This document shows, piece by piece, positions 11,753 through 21,499 of a DNA stretch of 64,000 bases (its first letter is position 1; the number at the start of each line of letters is the position of its first letter). Below the pieces are notes generated by a model. That model was not told where the DNA came from. It was given only the letters and a program-made list of their open reading frames with translations, and made no database searches. The translations under genes and the position numbers were made by a program. The stretch is from assembly GCA_963580455.1 (NCBI GenBank), contig OY756964.1, positions 8,184,001-8,248,000 on the forward strand, read 5' to 3'. Source of the stretch: Euonymus europaeus (taxonomy: Eukaryota; Streptophyta; Magnoliopsida; Celastrales; Celastraceae).

Positions 11753-12029
11753 ATGCTTGAAGAGAAGACAATCCCGCAATGATTTCGAACCGGTTACTAT
11801 GGATAAAGAGAGTGGGAGAAATTGATTCTAAGCCTTTCATAACAAGTGCAAGGATCATACAAAGGATGAAATGCGTGCACTTTTACTGGTACTTTTGCAA
11901 GGCTTAATGCAGGCATATCATCCTTGCACTTGTTCTGGAATGGTTTCGAATCAATTTCTCTCATTCTCTTTATTCAAACAGTAATCAGTTTGAAACCATT
12001 AGGCTGATTGTCTTTCTCTTCAAACATTC
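11753..12029. repeat. Long imperfect hairpin (inverted repeat)
   Basis: The left arm 11753-11860 and right arm 11914-12029 are reverse complements over about 110 bp with scattered mismatches; they share AGAGAAATTGATTC-type and AAGTGCAAGGAT blocks. The loop is about 53 bp. It lies just before a LINE RNase H scrap. It could be an inverted duplication or a hairpin-RNA source. No expression evidence is available. Confidence 0.75.
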
Positions 12030-12054
12030 TACTTGGTTCAAAGGGGGTGATGAT

Positions 12055-12207
12055 AACATGTCTGTCACTCCTCGGAATGGTGATGTTGCTGCTCATTCCC
12101 TTTTAAAATTAGCATGCCAGTTTGATGCTCCTTATATATGGGTTGGTGAGGTTCCAGGTTGTGTTCAAGATGTAGTCAATCGCTATATGGTTTGGCTGGG
12201 GCACTGA
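12055..12207 (+). pseudogene. LINE RNase H domain C-terminal scrap
   Basis: In frame 12058-12207 the reading contains Arg-Asn-Gly-Asp-Val-Ala-Ala-His-Ser-Leu followed by Lys-Leu-Ala. This is the terminal motif of the RNase H domain at the end of plant L1-type LINE polyproteins, with a natural-looking stop at 12205-12207. Nothing of the reverse transcriptase is upstream; the hairpin at 11753-12029 is there instead. Confidence 0.6.
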
Positions 12208-12856
12208 GACGCATTGATGATGTCATCAAAGACTTTTGTATTTGATGTAACGTATACATGTTCTGTTGTTTGGTTTTTTATTTCTTGTTCTGGGAAGTGT
12301 AATATCCTAGATCTTTTTTTGGATGCTAGTGTTTCTTTCTCGATGAATGATATTGACTATGGGGTTCTTCTTCCCCTTCCAAAAACAAAAATTGAAACAT
12401 TTTCTTGCTTTCCGTTTAAATAATTTGAAATTTATTAACCTGACGAATCCTCTTCTTCAACTAGATTCAAGATTAAGGACTACGCTATTTATATTTTGGG
12501 ATTGCATATTTTATTGTAATTAAATATGTTTTATCAATTAAAAAACTTAATTCAAATAAAAAAATTGCCAATATCACACACGCATCTGGGATGGGAGTGG
12601 CTTATGGATTAGGATTTAGTGATATTGTTTTGGATATTGTAAACATTTACGCTAGTATTTTGAAATGTTAACTGTTTCAAAATAGTTAATAGGTAATGTT
12701 AAGTAACCTTACAAAAACAGGAACTTTGAGTATTGTTACTGTTTCAATTAAAATATTCTATGCTCAAGTTTGAGTTAAGTTAATTTTTAAAAATTAGTAT
12801 TACTATTTTAGTTTAGTAGTCTTCATGATACCGTTTTAAAAGTTTTTACTGTTTAA

Positions 12857-13430
12857 AAATGTTACTGTTTTTGGAGTTGTCTTTTCAAAATCAATAATTG
12901 TAATATCCATTAATTTTTGGTTGGAATTCCAACCAACTTTAATTGATTCAATATTAACATGTTATTGAATATTTTTAACTGCAAGGTTGGCTAATGTTAC
13001 TGTTTTAGTTAATGTTACTATTTTATAGTTGCATTTAAAAAAAATGTAATACCCATTCATTTTCTTAAAAATCGTTTCTTTTAATAAATAGTATCATTAA
13101 ATAATATTAATTTAATTAAAATTTGTAAAAAATAAATATCAAATTTAATTTAATTGATTACAGTTACACTTGTCAATATCAAATTCACGTTAGTAGAGGA
13201 GAGCAAAAACGTACAAGAAATTGTAAAATTGAAAACAATTTCTTGACAAATTAAAAAACGTAATTCAAATAAAAAATATTTTCCAATATAACACAGGCAT
13301 CTGGGATGGGAGTGGCTGTGATAATTACAGTATGTAATTATTAACTACAGCCACCCCCAGCCCCTAGCTGAAACTTGGAAGTATTTATCTCGGTTTAATT
13401 GAAAACACAAACCAAAATTCAGGAACGGTA
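12857..13430 (+). repeat. Direct repeat, right copy
   Basis: Matches 11090-11545 in the same orientation, ending in the same TTTATCTCGGTTTAATTGAA block at about 13384-13403. Satellite array A starts within about 30 bp of this end. Non-coding. Confidence 0.65.
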
Positions 13431-15015
13431 ATCGATCAGACGAGCTCGGAATGAGCCGAATCTTGGTGGGTAGCTGCGCTTAATCATTCTAAAAAGATCT
13501 CGTGAAGGGTCCTTCGACCAATTTGAAATCTAGATAGGTCAATTTTCTGATACCTCCAATTCGCACACCTAGGTAGCTAGTTCGAGTTCCAATCCCTTGT
13601 TTTGACAGCGTGATCGATCAGACGAGCTCCGAATGAGCCCAATCTTGGCGGGAAGCTATCCTTGATCATTCTAAGAAGATATTGTGAAGGGTCCTTCAGC
13701 CAATTTTTAACCTAGATAGGTCAATTTTCCTATACCGACCCCCAATTGGCACACTTAGTTAGCTCGTTCGAGCTCCAATCCCCTGTTTTGACAGCGTGAT
13801 CGATGAGACGAGCTCAAAATGAGCCGAATCCTGGCGGGTAGCTGTGCTTAATCATTTGAATAAGATCTCGTGAAGGGTCTTTCGGCCAATTTTTAACCTA
13901 GATAGGTCAATTTTCCGATACCCCCAATTTGCATACATAGGTAGCTCATTCGAGCTCCAATCCCTTGTTTTGACAGAGTGATGAATCAGATGAGCTCCGA
14001 ATGTGCTGAATCTTGGCGGGTAGCTGTGTTTACTCATTTTAAGAAGATATTGTGAAGGGTCCTTCGACCAATTTTTAACCTAAATAGGTCAATTTTCTGA
14101 TACCCACAATTTGCACACTTAGGTAGCTCGTTCGAGCTCCAATCCCTTGTTTTGACAGCGTGATCGATCAGAAGAGATCCAAATGAGCCGAATCTTGGCG
14201 GGTCGCTGATATTAATCATTCTAAGAAGATGTCGTGAAGGGTCCTTTGGCCAATTTTTAACCTAGATAGGTCAATTTTTTGATACCCTCAATTTGCACAC
14301 CTAGGTAGCTCATTCAAGCTCCAATCCCTTGTTTTGACAGCGTGATCGATCAGACGAGCTCCGAATGAGTTGCATCTTGGCGGATAGCTGCGGTTAATCA
14401 TTCTAAGAAGATCTCATGAAGGGTCCTTTGGCCAATTTTTAACCTAGATAGGTCAATTTTTCGATACCCACAATTTGCACATCTAGGTAGCTCGTTCAAG
14501 CTCCAATCCCTTGTTTTGACAGCGTGACCGATCAGAAGAGCTTCAAATGAGCCGAATCTTGGTGGATAGCTGGGCTTTAGTCATTCTAAGAAGATCTTGT
14601 GAAGGGTCCTTCGGCCAATTTTTAACCTAGATGGGTCAATTTTTCGATACCCCCAATTTGCACACCTACGTAGCTCGTTCGAGGTCCAATCCCTTGTTTT
14701 GACAGCATGATCGATCAGACGAGCTCCAAATGAGCCAAATCTTGGCGGATAGCTGCGCATAATCATTCTAAGAAGATGTCATGAAGGGTCCTTCGGCCAA
14801 TTTTTAACCTAGATAGGTCAATTTTTCTGATACCCTCAATTTGCACACTTAGGTAGCTCGTTCGAGCTCCAATCCCTTGTTTTGACAGCGTGATCGATTA
14901 TACGAGCTCCAAATGAGCTGAATCTTGGTGAGTAGCTGTTCTTGATCATTCTAAGAAGATATCGTGAAGGGTCCTTCAGCCCATTTTTAACCTAGATAGG
15001 TCAATTTTTCGATAG
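13425..15015. repeat. Satellite array A, ~182-bp unit, about 8.7 copies
   Basis: The marker TTTGACAG recurs at 13601, 13787, 13969, 14151, 14333, 14515, 14698 and 14881, giving spacings of 186, 182, 182, 182, 182, 183 and 183 bp. Other unit landmarks are GATCGATCAGACGAGCTC and GTGAAGGGTCCTTCGG. Copies look more than 85 percent alike. Each unit carries a 61-codon minus-strand frame in some copies, but 182-bp units break the phase, so I do not read these as genes. A related array lies at 29390-30030. Confidence 0.95.
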
Positions 15016-15529
15016 TTTTCCTGAATGCCTAAACAAAATATTATGTAAAATGGCTTTGACAGCATTTGGTTTAACGGCTAGTGGAAGTTCATGACGTTAA
15101 TGCTTTTGAAATGCATAAGCAATTTCCCCTTTAGTTCGTCTCATAAAAAAACAAAAAAACAAATCAAATGGGTCAAGTTGCAGAATTAAGAAGTAAGATC
15201 AAGCTTAGGCTTCCATCCTCAGATAATCCTCTAGAGTAGTTATAGTTGGGAATTAGAGATTTTGATCCTTTTCGCTTGAAAGGTACAAGTTCTACTCTAT
15301 TGGTCTGGTTTTTTTTAATGCTGCATGAAAAACCATAGAGCAAAGGGTCAACCATGAAACATAAAAAGAAAAACATTAAAGAGGAATCCTGATAACGAAC
15401 GATACTTTTTTTAACAAGAGGGTATTGTCTAAAACACTAACTTCATTACAAGGCTGATATCTGTTTCATGGTTTTCCTTCAAGTGTGTTGAAAAAAAAAT
15501 TAAGTGGAAGTTATTCTATGAAACGGACA

Positions 15530-15690
15530 GTATCCTTGTAAATAGGAATGGGCATCCCCTGAGACAGTAACCATAAGGAAGGTTACTGTTATAGGGATAA
15601 TAACATGCAATTGTGTTGAACAAAGTATGAAAAACCAAAAAAAAGAGGTTAAACCGAAAAGGTTAATGTTAATGTTTCAGTTTTAAAGCT
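15530..15690. repeat. Cluster of GTTACTGTT-type motifs with a short palindrome
   Basis: ACAGTAACC at 15564-15572 and GGTTACTGT at 15581-15589 form an inverted pair with an 8-bp loop. Further ACAGTATCC and AATGTTTCAG motifs flank it. The same motif recurs in many clusters across the window. Confidence 0.6.
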
Positions 15691-15759
15691 AAAATTGTTG
15701 AGAAACACCTTAAAGAGTTTGTTCTTTTATGTAACAAAAAGCTTATTTAATATTGCGCA

Positions 15760-15986
15760 TGTAACGACCCACCCCAGTCGCTACTGGTTGGCCGGGCCCA
15801 TGGACCACTATCCCCAACCCCTCTCCTGTCGCACAGGTGGGTTGTTGCATGATTCGAACACCCGACCTCATGCCTTTAACATAGGGGCCGCGCCTCACTA
15901 TGTCACCACCTGTGCGATAGGAGAGGGGTTGGGGGTAGTGGTCCATGGGCCCGGCCAACCAGTAGCGACTGGGGTGGGTCGTTACA
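15760..15986. mobile_element. 227-bp foldback element with 5-bp target duplication
   Basis: The element starts TGTAACG and ends CGTTACA. Arms 15761-15840 and 15906-15985 are inverted repeats of 80 bp with only about two mismatches. GCGCA stands directly outside both ends (15755-15759 and 15987-15991), which is a target-site duplication. The 65-bp loop, read on the minus strand, has an A-box-like TGACATAGTGAG (about 15894-15905) and a B-box-like TGTTCGAATCA (15850-15860) about 35 bp apart, as in tRNA-derived SINEs. The near-perfect arms point to recent insertion. TG...CA ends with a 5-bp duplication are more like LTR or integrase elements than common MITEs. Confidence 0.85.
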
Positions 15987-16004
15987 GCGCACCCCAAACC
16001 TAAA

Positions 16005-16037
16005 CCCCCCTCCCCACCCCTCCCCTGCCCTCCCCCT
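16005..16037 (-). other. Possible G-quadruplex tract
   Basis: The plus strand has successive C runs of 6, 4, 4, 4, 3 and 5. The minus strand therefore has at least five G runs of three or more with 1-2-base loops, a canonical quadruplex pattern. It lies about 28 bp before the ATG at 16065, between the foldback element and the Ulp1-like gene. Confidence 0.6.
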
Positions 16038-16064
16038 TCATTAGGACATTCAGAAGAAAAACAA

Positions 16065-16760
16065 ATGGCGATGGTTAACAGAAAAAGAAAAGCTTCTTGT
16101 TCTTTACCAAAATCTTCAAATACTGAGGTAACAATGAATATTTTAGTTAAAGGTTTTAATACAACACGTTTAGCTCTTTTTGAAGACTATGTTTTTACAT
16201 CTTCTGCAAAGTACTCAGAAAAAAGTAAGGAAAACTACATATAAGTTTGAGGGATGAACTACAAACCGCAGCACCGGTCGAATCTCCAATCAGTAATAAG
16301 GAGATTAAAAGCTTCACCTTCAGAGACGAGCACATTATGCATTTAAAGAGGACACCATTCTGGAGCCTTATTAATAGCATCATCAGCAACAAGCTTGATA
16401 AGCATAAATGTAGGAAGAATCAAAGACATTCCAGATATTCCAGATATTCCCGATAAATGTAGGATGATGATATTACAGATTTAATCTCGTGCTTCCAATA
16501 AGAATCAGAGACATTCCATATCCAAAATGCAGAGCTGGACATAACAAGCAACGACTTGCGGTTAATATTTGGGATTATGGATGGAGATGTTAGGATTGAT
16601 ATGGGGAAAAGGGCCAAGAAAGGTTCGTCAAAATTTGCTGGAAGAAGTTTCTTAGAATGCAAAAAGATGACGAAAAAGATAATTTCTGCGGCAATAAAGA
16701 ATGCAATTGCGGGGGAGAAGAAAATGGCATTGTGGATGTTGCTCGTTTGCTGACTTTACT
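16065..16760 (+). pseudogene. N-terminal exons of an Ulp1-type transposon gene (gene A)
   Basis: ATG at 16065 opens a short basic exon (Met-Ala-Met-Val-Asn-Arg-Lys-Arg-Lys) with a good donor (GAG|GTAACA, 16125). Later parts, 16247-16456 and 16556-16753, read as the N-terminal domain common to plant transposon proteins that end in an Ulp1 peptidase: Lys-Arg-Thr-Pro-Phe-Trp-Ser-Leu, Leu-Ile-Phe-Gly-Ile-Met-Asp-Gly and Phe-Leu-Glu-Cys-Lys-Lys-Met-Thr-Lys. Frame changes between these parts, and a stop at 16750, show decay unless unseen introns rescue them. The gene continues in 17082-18476 and 18960-19507. Confidence 0.6.
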
Positions 16761-17081
16761 ACCTATGGTTTGCCTCTTTGTCCCCAGCAGAACACAATAA
16801 TTAGGATGGTGCTACGTGCAGTATGTGGAAGGTATATCAAGAATGAAGTGTTACAACTGGTCTGAACACATCCATGAATCCTTGCATACTCTTCTATGAG
16901 CGAAAGCACAAAATCCATGGGACGTCACCGGCTGTGTTATGGCTAAGTTAAGTTCACTACTTCACTTTTACTGTTTATATTACTATATTTGTGTACCTTG
17001 CATCAAATATATAATATCATCGAAAATTTAACTAATCAATGATTTTCCAATGCATTGACATAGTATTGGTATTGCAAAAAA

Positions 17082-18476
17082 ATGGGAGTTGTTGAGCCTC
17101 TGAATGATGCAGTATCGCCTCGATGTCTAAGGTGGGATCTGCGGAGACTATGGAGTGCGCTAAAAGACAATGCCTTAAGGGGAGATGCCAGATCAATTGT
17201 GCCATTTATACGACCCATAGACATAGTGGGGATAGAAGAAGATGCTGCAGCAAGAGGGCAAAAGCATGCTGGAAAAACAGCTGAAGTTGATTCTATTGGA
17301 GTGTGTCAAGGAAGACAGATACAAGAGAGAGATGAAGTCATGAATGAATTGGGGATAGAAGTGTCCCCTGCAGGGGGAAGCCAAGGAGATGTAGGAGAAA
17401 CATCTGAAGAACATGTAAGAGTTTCTGGTGTAGAGATGGAAGATGTTTCCAATACATCTGAAAGGGTGGTGGGGAGTGAAAGAAGAGGGGAAGCCAAAAA
17501 CTTATACAATGAACTGGGGATAGAAAATACACCGGTAGGAGGACAATCAGATGCTGTAGAAACAGCTGTTATTATTGATTCTGTTGGATTGCGTGAAAGA
17601 AGAGAAGTCCAAGAGAGAAAAGATAGAGTCATGAGAGAATTAGGGATAGAAGAACCCCCTGCAGAAGGAGGGCAAGAAAATGTAAGAGTTGATTCAATAG
17701 TTTCCGATAGCTTCCTTCAATTGTTCGAGGTTGCACAAACACTTCATGCTTGGGCCAACGCAAAGACTGCACTGCCCAACGAAAATGCCGATACACAATG
17801 GAAGGTGGAGGAATTGGAGCTGCAACTAAAAGCCACACAAGCCAAATTGGCTGATTTAGAGAAACAACTTGCTCAAGCGCTCTCAAATGTTAAAGAGAAG
17901 GAAAAAGAGAACGAGGATTTGCTGAACAAACTTCAAGTAACCTCAAAGCTGAGTATGGATAGACTTTATAAAAGCACACTTGCCAAGGCTCTTTCAAGGA
18001 AATTGACAAATGATCTTGAAGATGCAGAAGCACACATTAAAGAGCATGAGATACAAAATGCTCATCTACTTGAACAAAAGACCCAGCGGCGAGTAGAAAA
18101 AATAATGTATGAAGATCGATCTCCTCAGCCAACAAAACAGCTAGTTATTGACGTGCAGAGATCAATGATGACAAGACTAAAAGAAAAACCAAGGAAACCT
18201 TGCGTTGATCCAGACTTCACGTACCCTGATCGAAAGAAGAAGCCAACATCATCTAACCAAACAGTCAATAAAGTCGCCACACATGAAGTAGCTGGCACAA
18301 TGAAACAACCATTGGAAAAAAAAGAGCCTTCTTTTGTCAAAGTGGAACACGTTAGCATACCTTCGTGCATCACTGAGGAGGAAGTTGGAGGAAATGGAAC
18401 AGAAATTAACCCCATCGTAAGTATGGTGAAACATAAGACAATGTTACAGGTTGACAACTTAATGAATTTCTTGTAA
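17082..18476 (+). CDS. 464-residue coiled-coil ORF, middle part of gene A
   Basis: This is the longest intact frame in the window. Residues 1-60 are not recognised. Residues about 69-107, 139-161 and 165-204 are three copies of an internal repeat with a Glu-Leu-Gly-Ile-Glu core and a Pro/Gly-rich tail. Residues about 238-340 are a heptad-rich, Glu/Lys/Leu coiled coil. The C-terminal third is basic and Ser/Pro-rich. A splice donor (ATC|GTAAGT, 18418) before the stop suggests that the real transcript splices onward to the Ulp1-like exons at 18960. Such low-complexity middles join the N-terminal and peptidase domains in transposon Ulp1 proteins. Whether it is expressed is unknown. Confidence 0.6.
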   Translation: MGVVEPLNDAVSPRCLRWDLRRLWSALKDNALRGDARSIVPFIRPIDIVGIEEDAAARGQKHAGKTAEVDSIGVCQGRQIQERDEVMNELGIEVSPAGGSQGDVGETSEEHVRVSGVEMEDVSNTSERVVGSERRGEAKNLYNELGIENTPVGGQSDAVETAVIIDSVGLRERREVQERKDRVMRELGIEEPPAEGGQENVRVDSIVSDSFLQLFEVAQTLHAWANAKTALPNENADTQWKVEELELQLKATQAKLADLEKQLAQALSNVKEKEKENEDLLNKLQVTSKLSMDRLYKSTLAKALSRKLTNDLEDAEAHIKEHEIQNAHLLEQKTQRRVEKIMYEDRSPQPTKQLVIDVQRSMMTRLKEKPRKPCVDPDFTYPDRKKKPTSSNQTVNKVATHEVAGTMKQPLEKKEPSFVKVEHVSIPSCITEEEVGGNGTEINPIVSMVKHKTMLQVDNLMNFL

Positions 18477-18959
18477 CTCTTAATGTCATTGCATTGGTCC
18501 ACAGAGATTCTATTTATAATGCCTCAAGCTATGAAAATGCCGTGTTCTTAGCATACGTGTACGAAATCCTTCGAGACTCGATGACAACAAGCACTATAAG
18601 CTACCAACTTCTAGTAATAGTAGCGCATATAGATTTTTAATATAAGATAAGTCCACCACATTATTACTAATAGCTTTTGTTTAAAAAATCTATGTAGATC
18701 ATTAATGCGCACGGGCATGTGCTACACACTGCGGCATACCAAAATGCTCCACGAAGATACGAGCATTCATTTCTAATTTTCAATTCTATGTGCTGGGTTA
18801 GTGTTTTATTATTTGCATAAAACTATAATGTTATGCATTCCAATTGTTTGCTCTATTATAATGTTATAAGATTGAGAAGCGTAGGATTTATTTGGATGAG
18901 CCGCTAGAGAAAACAGTCCATGATAATTGCATATTTTTGCTGTTTCCTTTGCACTCTAG

Positions 18960-19507
18960 CTGCAAGATGGACATCGTTCCAAATCACTAGACATTGCTTG
19001 TCTTCGATGGCCAGCAACACGAATGGACCTTCTACAATTCCAACCTACATCTAGATGGAAGCGCAGACCGTTACATGGAAGACGCGAAACTAGTATTAAT
19101 CTTGAATAAAATTTCCTAACATCGTAAGGTTTCCATTTCTCAAACAGTAACATTACGGTCCTAGATTATCTTGAACTGTAGTGCATAACATTCATATAAT
19201 AATCCCTTGATATATTTTTTTGTTCCTCAATGATACGCAGAAGGATTATGTCGAGAACAAACAGAAGGAGTACAATATAAAGTCAGACATATTTACAAAC
19301 GTAGAGTTCAACTTCTATGAATTCACGTATCCTCTGTTTGCTGCCAAAAACTGTCCGCAACAAGATATCGGCAGTGTAGATTATGGTTACCATGTTTGCC
19401 ACATCATGGACAGAATATGCTGCAAACTACAGATTGAGAAGATGATGCCATTAAAAGATATTAGGAAGTTCAAGTGTAAAATAGTAGCGAATTTTATCAG
19501 GGATTAA
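18960..19507 (+). pseudogene. Ulp1 (C48) peptidase-like exons of gene A
   Basis: After an acceptor at 18957-18959 the exon reads Asp-Ile-Val-Pro-Asn-His, then a stop (TAG 18988-18990) in place of the conserved Trp, then Leu-Leu-Val-Phe-Asp-Gly. The His (18985-18987) is the expected catalytic His. After a donor near 19122 and an acceptor at 19243 the last exon has Cys-Pro-Gln-Gln and then Val-Asp-Tyr-Gly: the catalytic Cys of the D-C-G motif is Tyr (TAT, 19382-19384). The Asp position reads Tyr-Asn-Ser. Ulp1 enzymes remove SUMO; this copy has lost its nucleophile and carries a stop, so it cannot be an active peptidase. Confidence 0.7.
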
Positions 19508-19549
19508 AAATTGTAATAGAACTCAAATTAACCACCTACAAACACAATT

Positions 19550-19690
19550 ATATGTTATGTTTTTAAGTGTATATATCAAGTTGCTGCTAGTGTTACCTTT
19601 TGAAGTTATCATGTGTTAGTGTTGCTCCTTCAGTTATAGTAACTGTTACACTAAGTTACTGTTTCAGGTATATGTACTGCTTCATTTTTT
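19550..19690. repeat. GTTACTGTTTCA motif cluster downstream of gene A
   Basis: Several TGTTAC, GTTACTGTTTCAG and ACTGCTTCA variants follow the end of gene A within 60-180 bp. Same motif family as the other clusters described in this window. Confidence 0.5.
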
Positions 19691-19726
19691 TTAAAAAAAA
19701 CATAAAATTTATTAGTAAACTCACAC

Positions 19727-19812
19727 ACCCAATCACGCACACTATATATTCTAAATAAGAATCGAACCCAGATATCACTGTATCTGGGCGGTGTGGCTAG
19801 CATTGTGCTACT
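19727..19812 (-). mobile_element. SINE-like tRNA-derived head
   Basis: On the minus strand an A-box-like TAGCACAATGCTAG is followed about 34 bp later by a B-box GGGTTCGATTC. This is the spacing of a pol III promoter. The rest continues toward a T-rich stretch at 19688-19700 (plus strand), which could be the 3' tail. No target duplication was found. Confidence 0.4.
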
Positions 19813-19819
19813 CCCTAAT

Positions 19820-20223
19820 TCTCAAAGATTAATGCTTCAGTTATGTCATGTAATGTTCCTGTTAAGGACAGTGTTAATGTTCTAGTGCGGTGACCATTGA
19901 AGTATACTGATGGTCATGCAGGGTACGTCCAGCTTAATTGGAATGGCTGTGTGCTCCAAAATCCACTTAATACAAAGTAACATTAACCTTAGAACCATGT
20001 TTTCAAAAATCAATGGCCATGCATGGTCCGTGAAGGGTACCTCAGATCACTGTAGGGTACATAGAGGTTGCATGACTACACTGTAACTTTCAGCTTCAAC
20101 CCAGTGTATCTTTCAGCTTTGAACCAGCTTAACTAGTTCTGAAATTCTACCTAATGTGGATCCAATCTAACCTAAGTGAATTATTATACCATCAAGCATA
20201 GTGTGACCTTAAAATTCCCAACA
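19820..20223 (-). repeat. LTR-like sequence of a Sirevirus-like element
   Basis: On the minus strand the sequence begins TGTTGGGAAT immediately after a purine tract (CAAGGGAGAG, about 20224-20236), the normal PPT-LTR junction. Parts of it (GGGTACAT-rich block and the CTTGATG region) recur at 37700-37937. The other LTR end is not clear; it may be cut by the SINE-like sequence. Confidence 0.5.
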
Positions 20224-20587
20224 AACTCTCCCTTGACACTTGCTTGACAAAATCCCAAAACATTACTCACTCACCCAACCTAATCAGCTCATCTCAGCTG
20301 AAACATCAAGTCAACTCAAAATAGCATCTACAACATAGTAAAACTAGTTTAATGCCATAACAATATCATATGAGATGATCCCACACATATCCACAAAATC
20401 CACAACATAGCAACAAATTCACAGCAATCATGTTTATCAGAAATTAAAACATCAAAGAAAACACATGATCACAATATGTCCACAACCTAGAAAGCAAAAC
20501 ATGTCCACAACCTAGAAAGCAAAAGAATAATGTTCAACAACAATGTTCTCTCCCTTTTTGACAAGCAAGGGACACCCTAAAAAGGAT

Positions 20588-21467
20588 GACGTGGTAGCTA
20601 GACAGATAGTTTCTCAAGCTTTGCTTGGATAATTCTTCTAAATACAGTGGTAGCTAGACAGATAGTTTTTCCAATCAGAATAGCATGTCGTAACCTCTGT
20701 CTCTCCTCATTCAAACCACCACGATGCCTGGTGGGTAAAATGTTACTACACACAAAGAAGTTCAAGGCTTTATACTCTGGTTTGATTTTGGTACTTCACA
20801 ACTCGCCCTTGATCTCAGCAGATAAACCATCACTCCTCAAGAATGAGGCAACATCACTCAGTTCTTCAAACTGATCAGAATGATCAAAGTCATAGGGCTT
20901 GAATTTAGGATCTCTAACTAAGGGACAGTTGAGTATCTTGGCAATGACTTTAGGTGAAAGCACAAAAACCTAACCCCTAACATTAGTTTGGATTGCTGGA
21001 ACTTCCCTAGACTCAGGTTGAAACATGTTTGAATAAAACTCTTTCACTAGTTTAGTAAAGATGATTCCAGAAATCTCACAGTAGGAGTCCCACTTTCTAT
21101 TTCTCATAAAAGCAGGAATTTCAGATGTTTTAAAATTAGATAAAAGAAACCGTCTCTCGGGGATGAAATCCTTACTAGAGAAATAGTCATCATACTTTTT
21201 CTTAGCAGTTGAGTTAGAAAACCTAGTTTTCGACGGAGGAGGAGTAGATGCGGATGATAGAGAATGCAGTTCCTCAGTGGCCGTGAGAGACGAAGAAGAT
21301 GCAATTTCCTCTGTTCTTGCCTTTTTTCGAGATGATCCAGCTTTTGGTTGTCTTGCCCTACGAGAAGATGTAGGCGAACCAAGATTTGAGGCCAACGTGT
21401 TGGTCTCCTCAGTCAATGGAGGAGCAGTAGCAACATAAGTCTTTGCATATCGAGTTCTTGGTGCCAT
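20588..21467 (-). pseudogene. Putative plant transposon protein (Transposase_32-like), copy 1
   Basis: Starts Met-Ala-Pro-Arg-Thr at 21467 with a Ser-rich, basic N-terminus of about 90 residues. The conserved domain follows: Phe-Ser-Ser-Lys-Asp-Phe, Glu-Ile-Pro-Ala-Phe-Met, then Phe-Tyr-Ser-Asn-Met-Phe. A stop at 20970-20972, where the second copy has His-Glu, ends the 165-residue frame. The same frame goes on, with one more stop near 20796, to Ile-Leu-Pro-Thr-Arg-His and beyond. Copy 2 is at 34866-36043. Downstream (20540-20565 and 20224-20236) are two polypurine tracts and an LTR, so the ORF sits where Sireviruses carry an env-like gene. Function unknown. Confidence 0.65.
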
Positions 21468-21499
21468 GATTCTTGAAGAAGCAGAGGTACGGACTGATC

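Noticed and set aside
13852..14766. Three similar 61-residue minus-strand frames
   Set aside because: They are successive units of satellite A. The 182-bp period and frame changes between units argue against genes.
15743..16003. Overlapping plus and minus frames of 84-102 residues with the same sequence
   Set aside because: They are the two readings of the palindromic foldback element and not genes.
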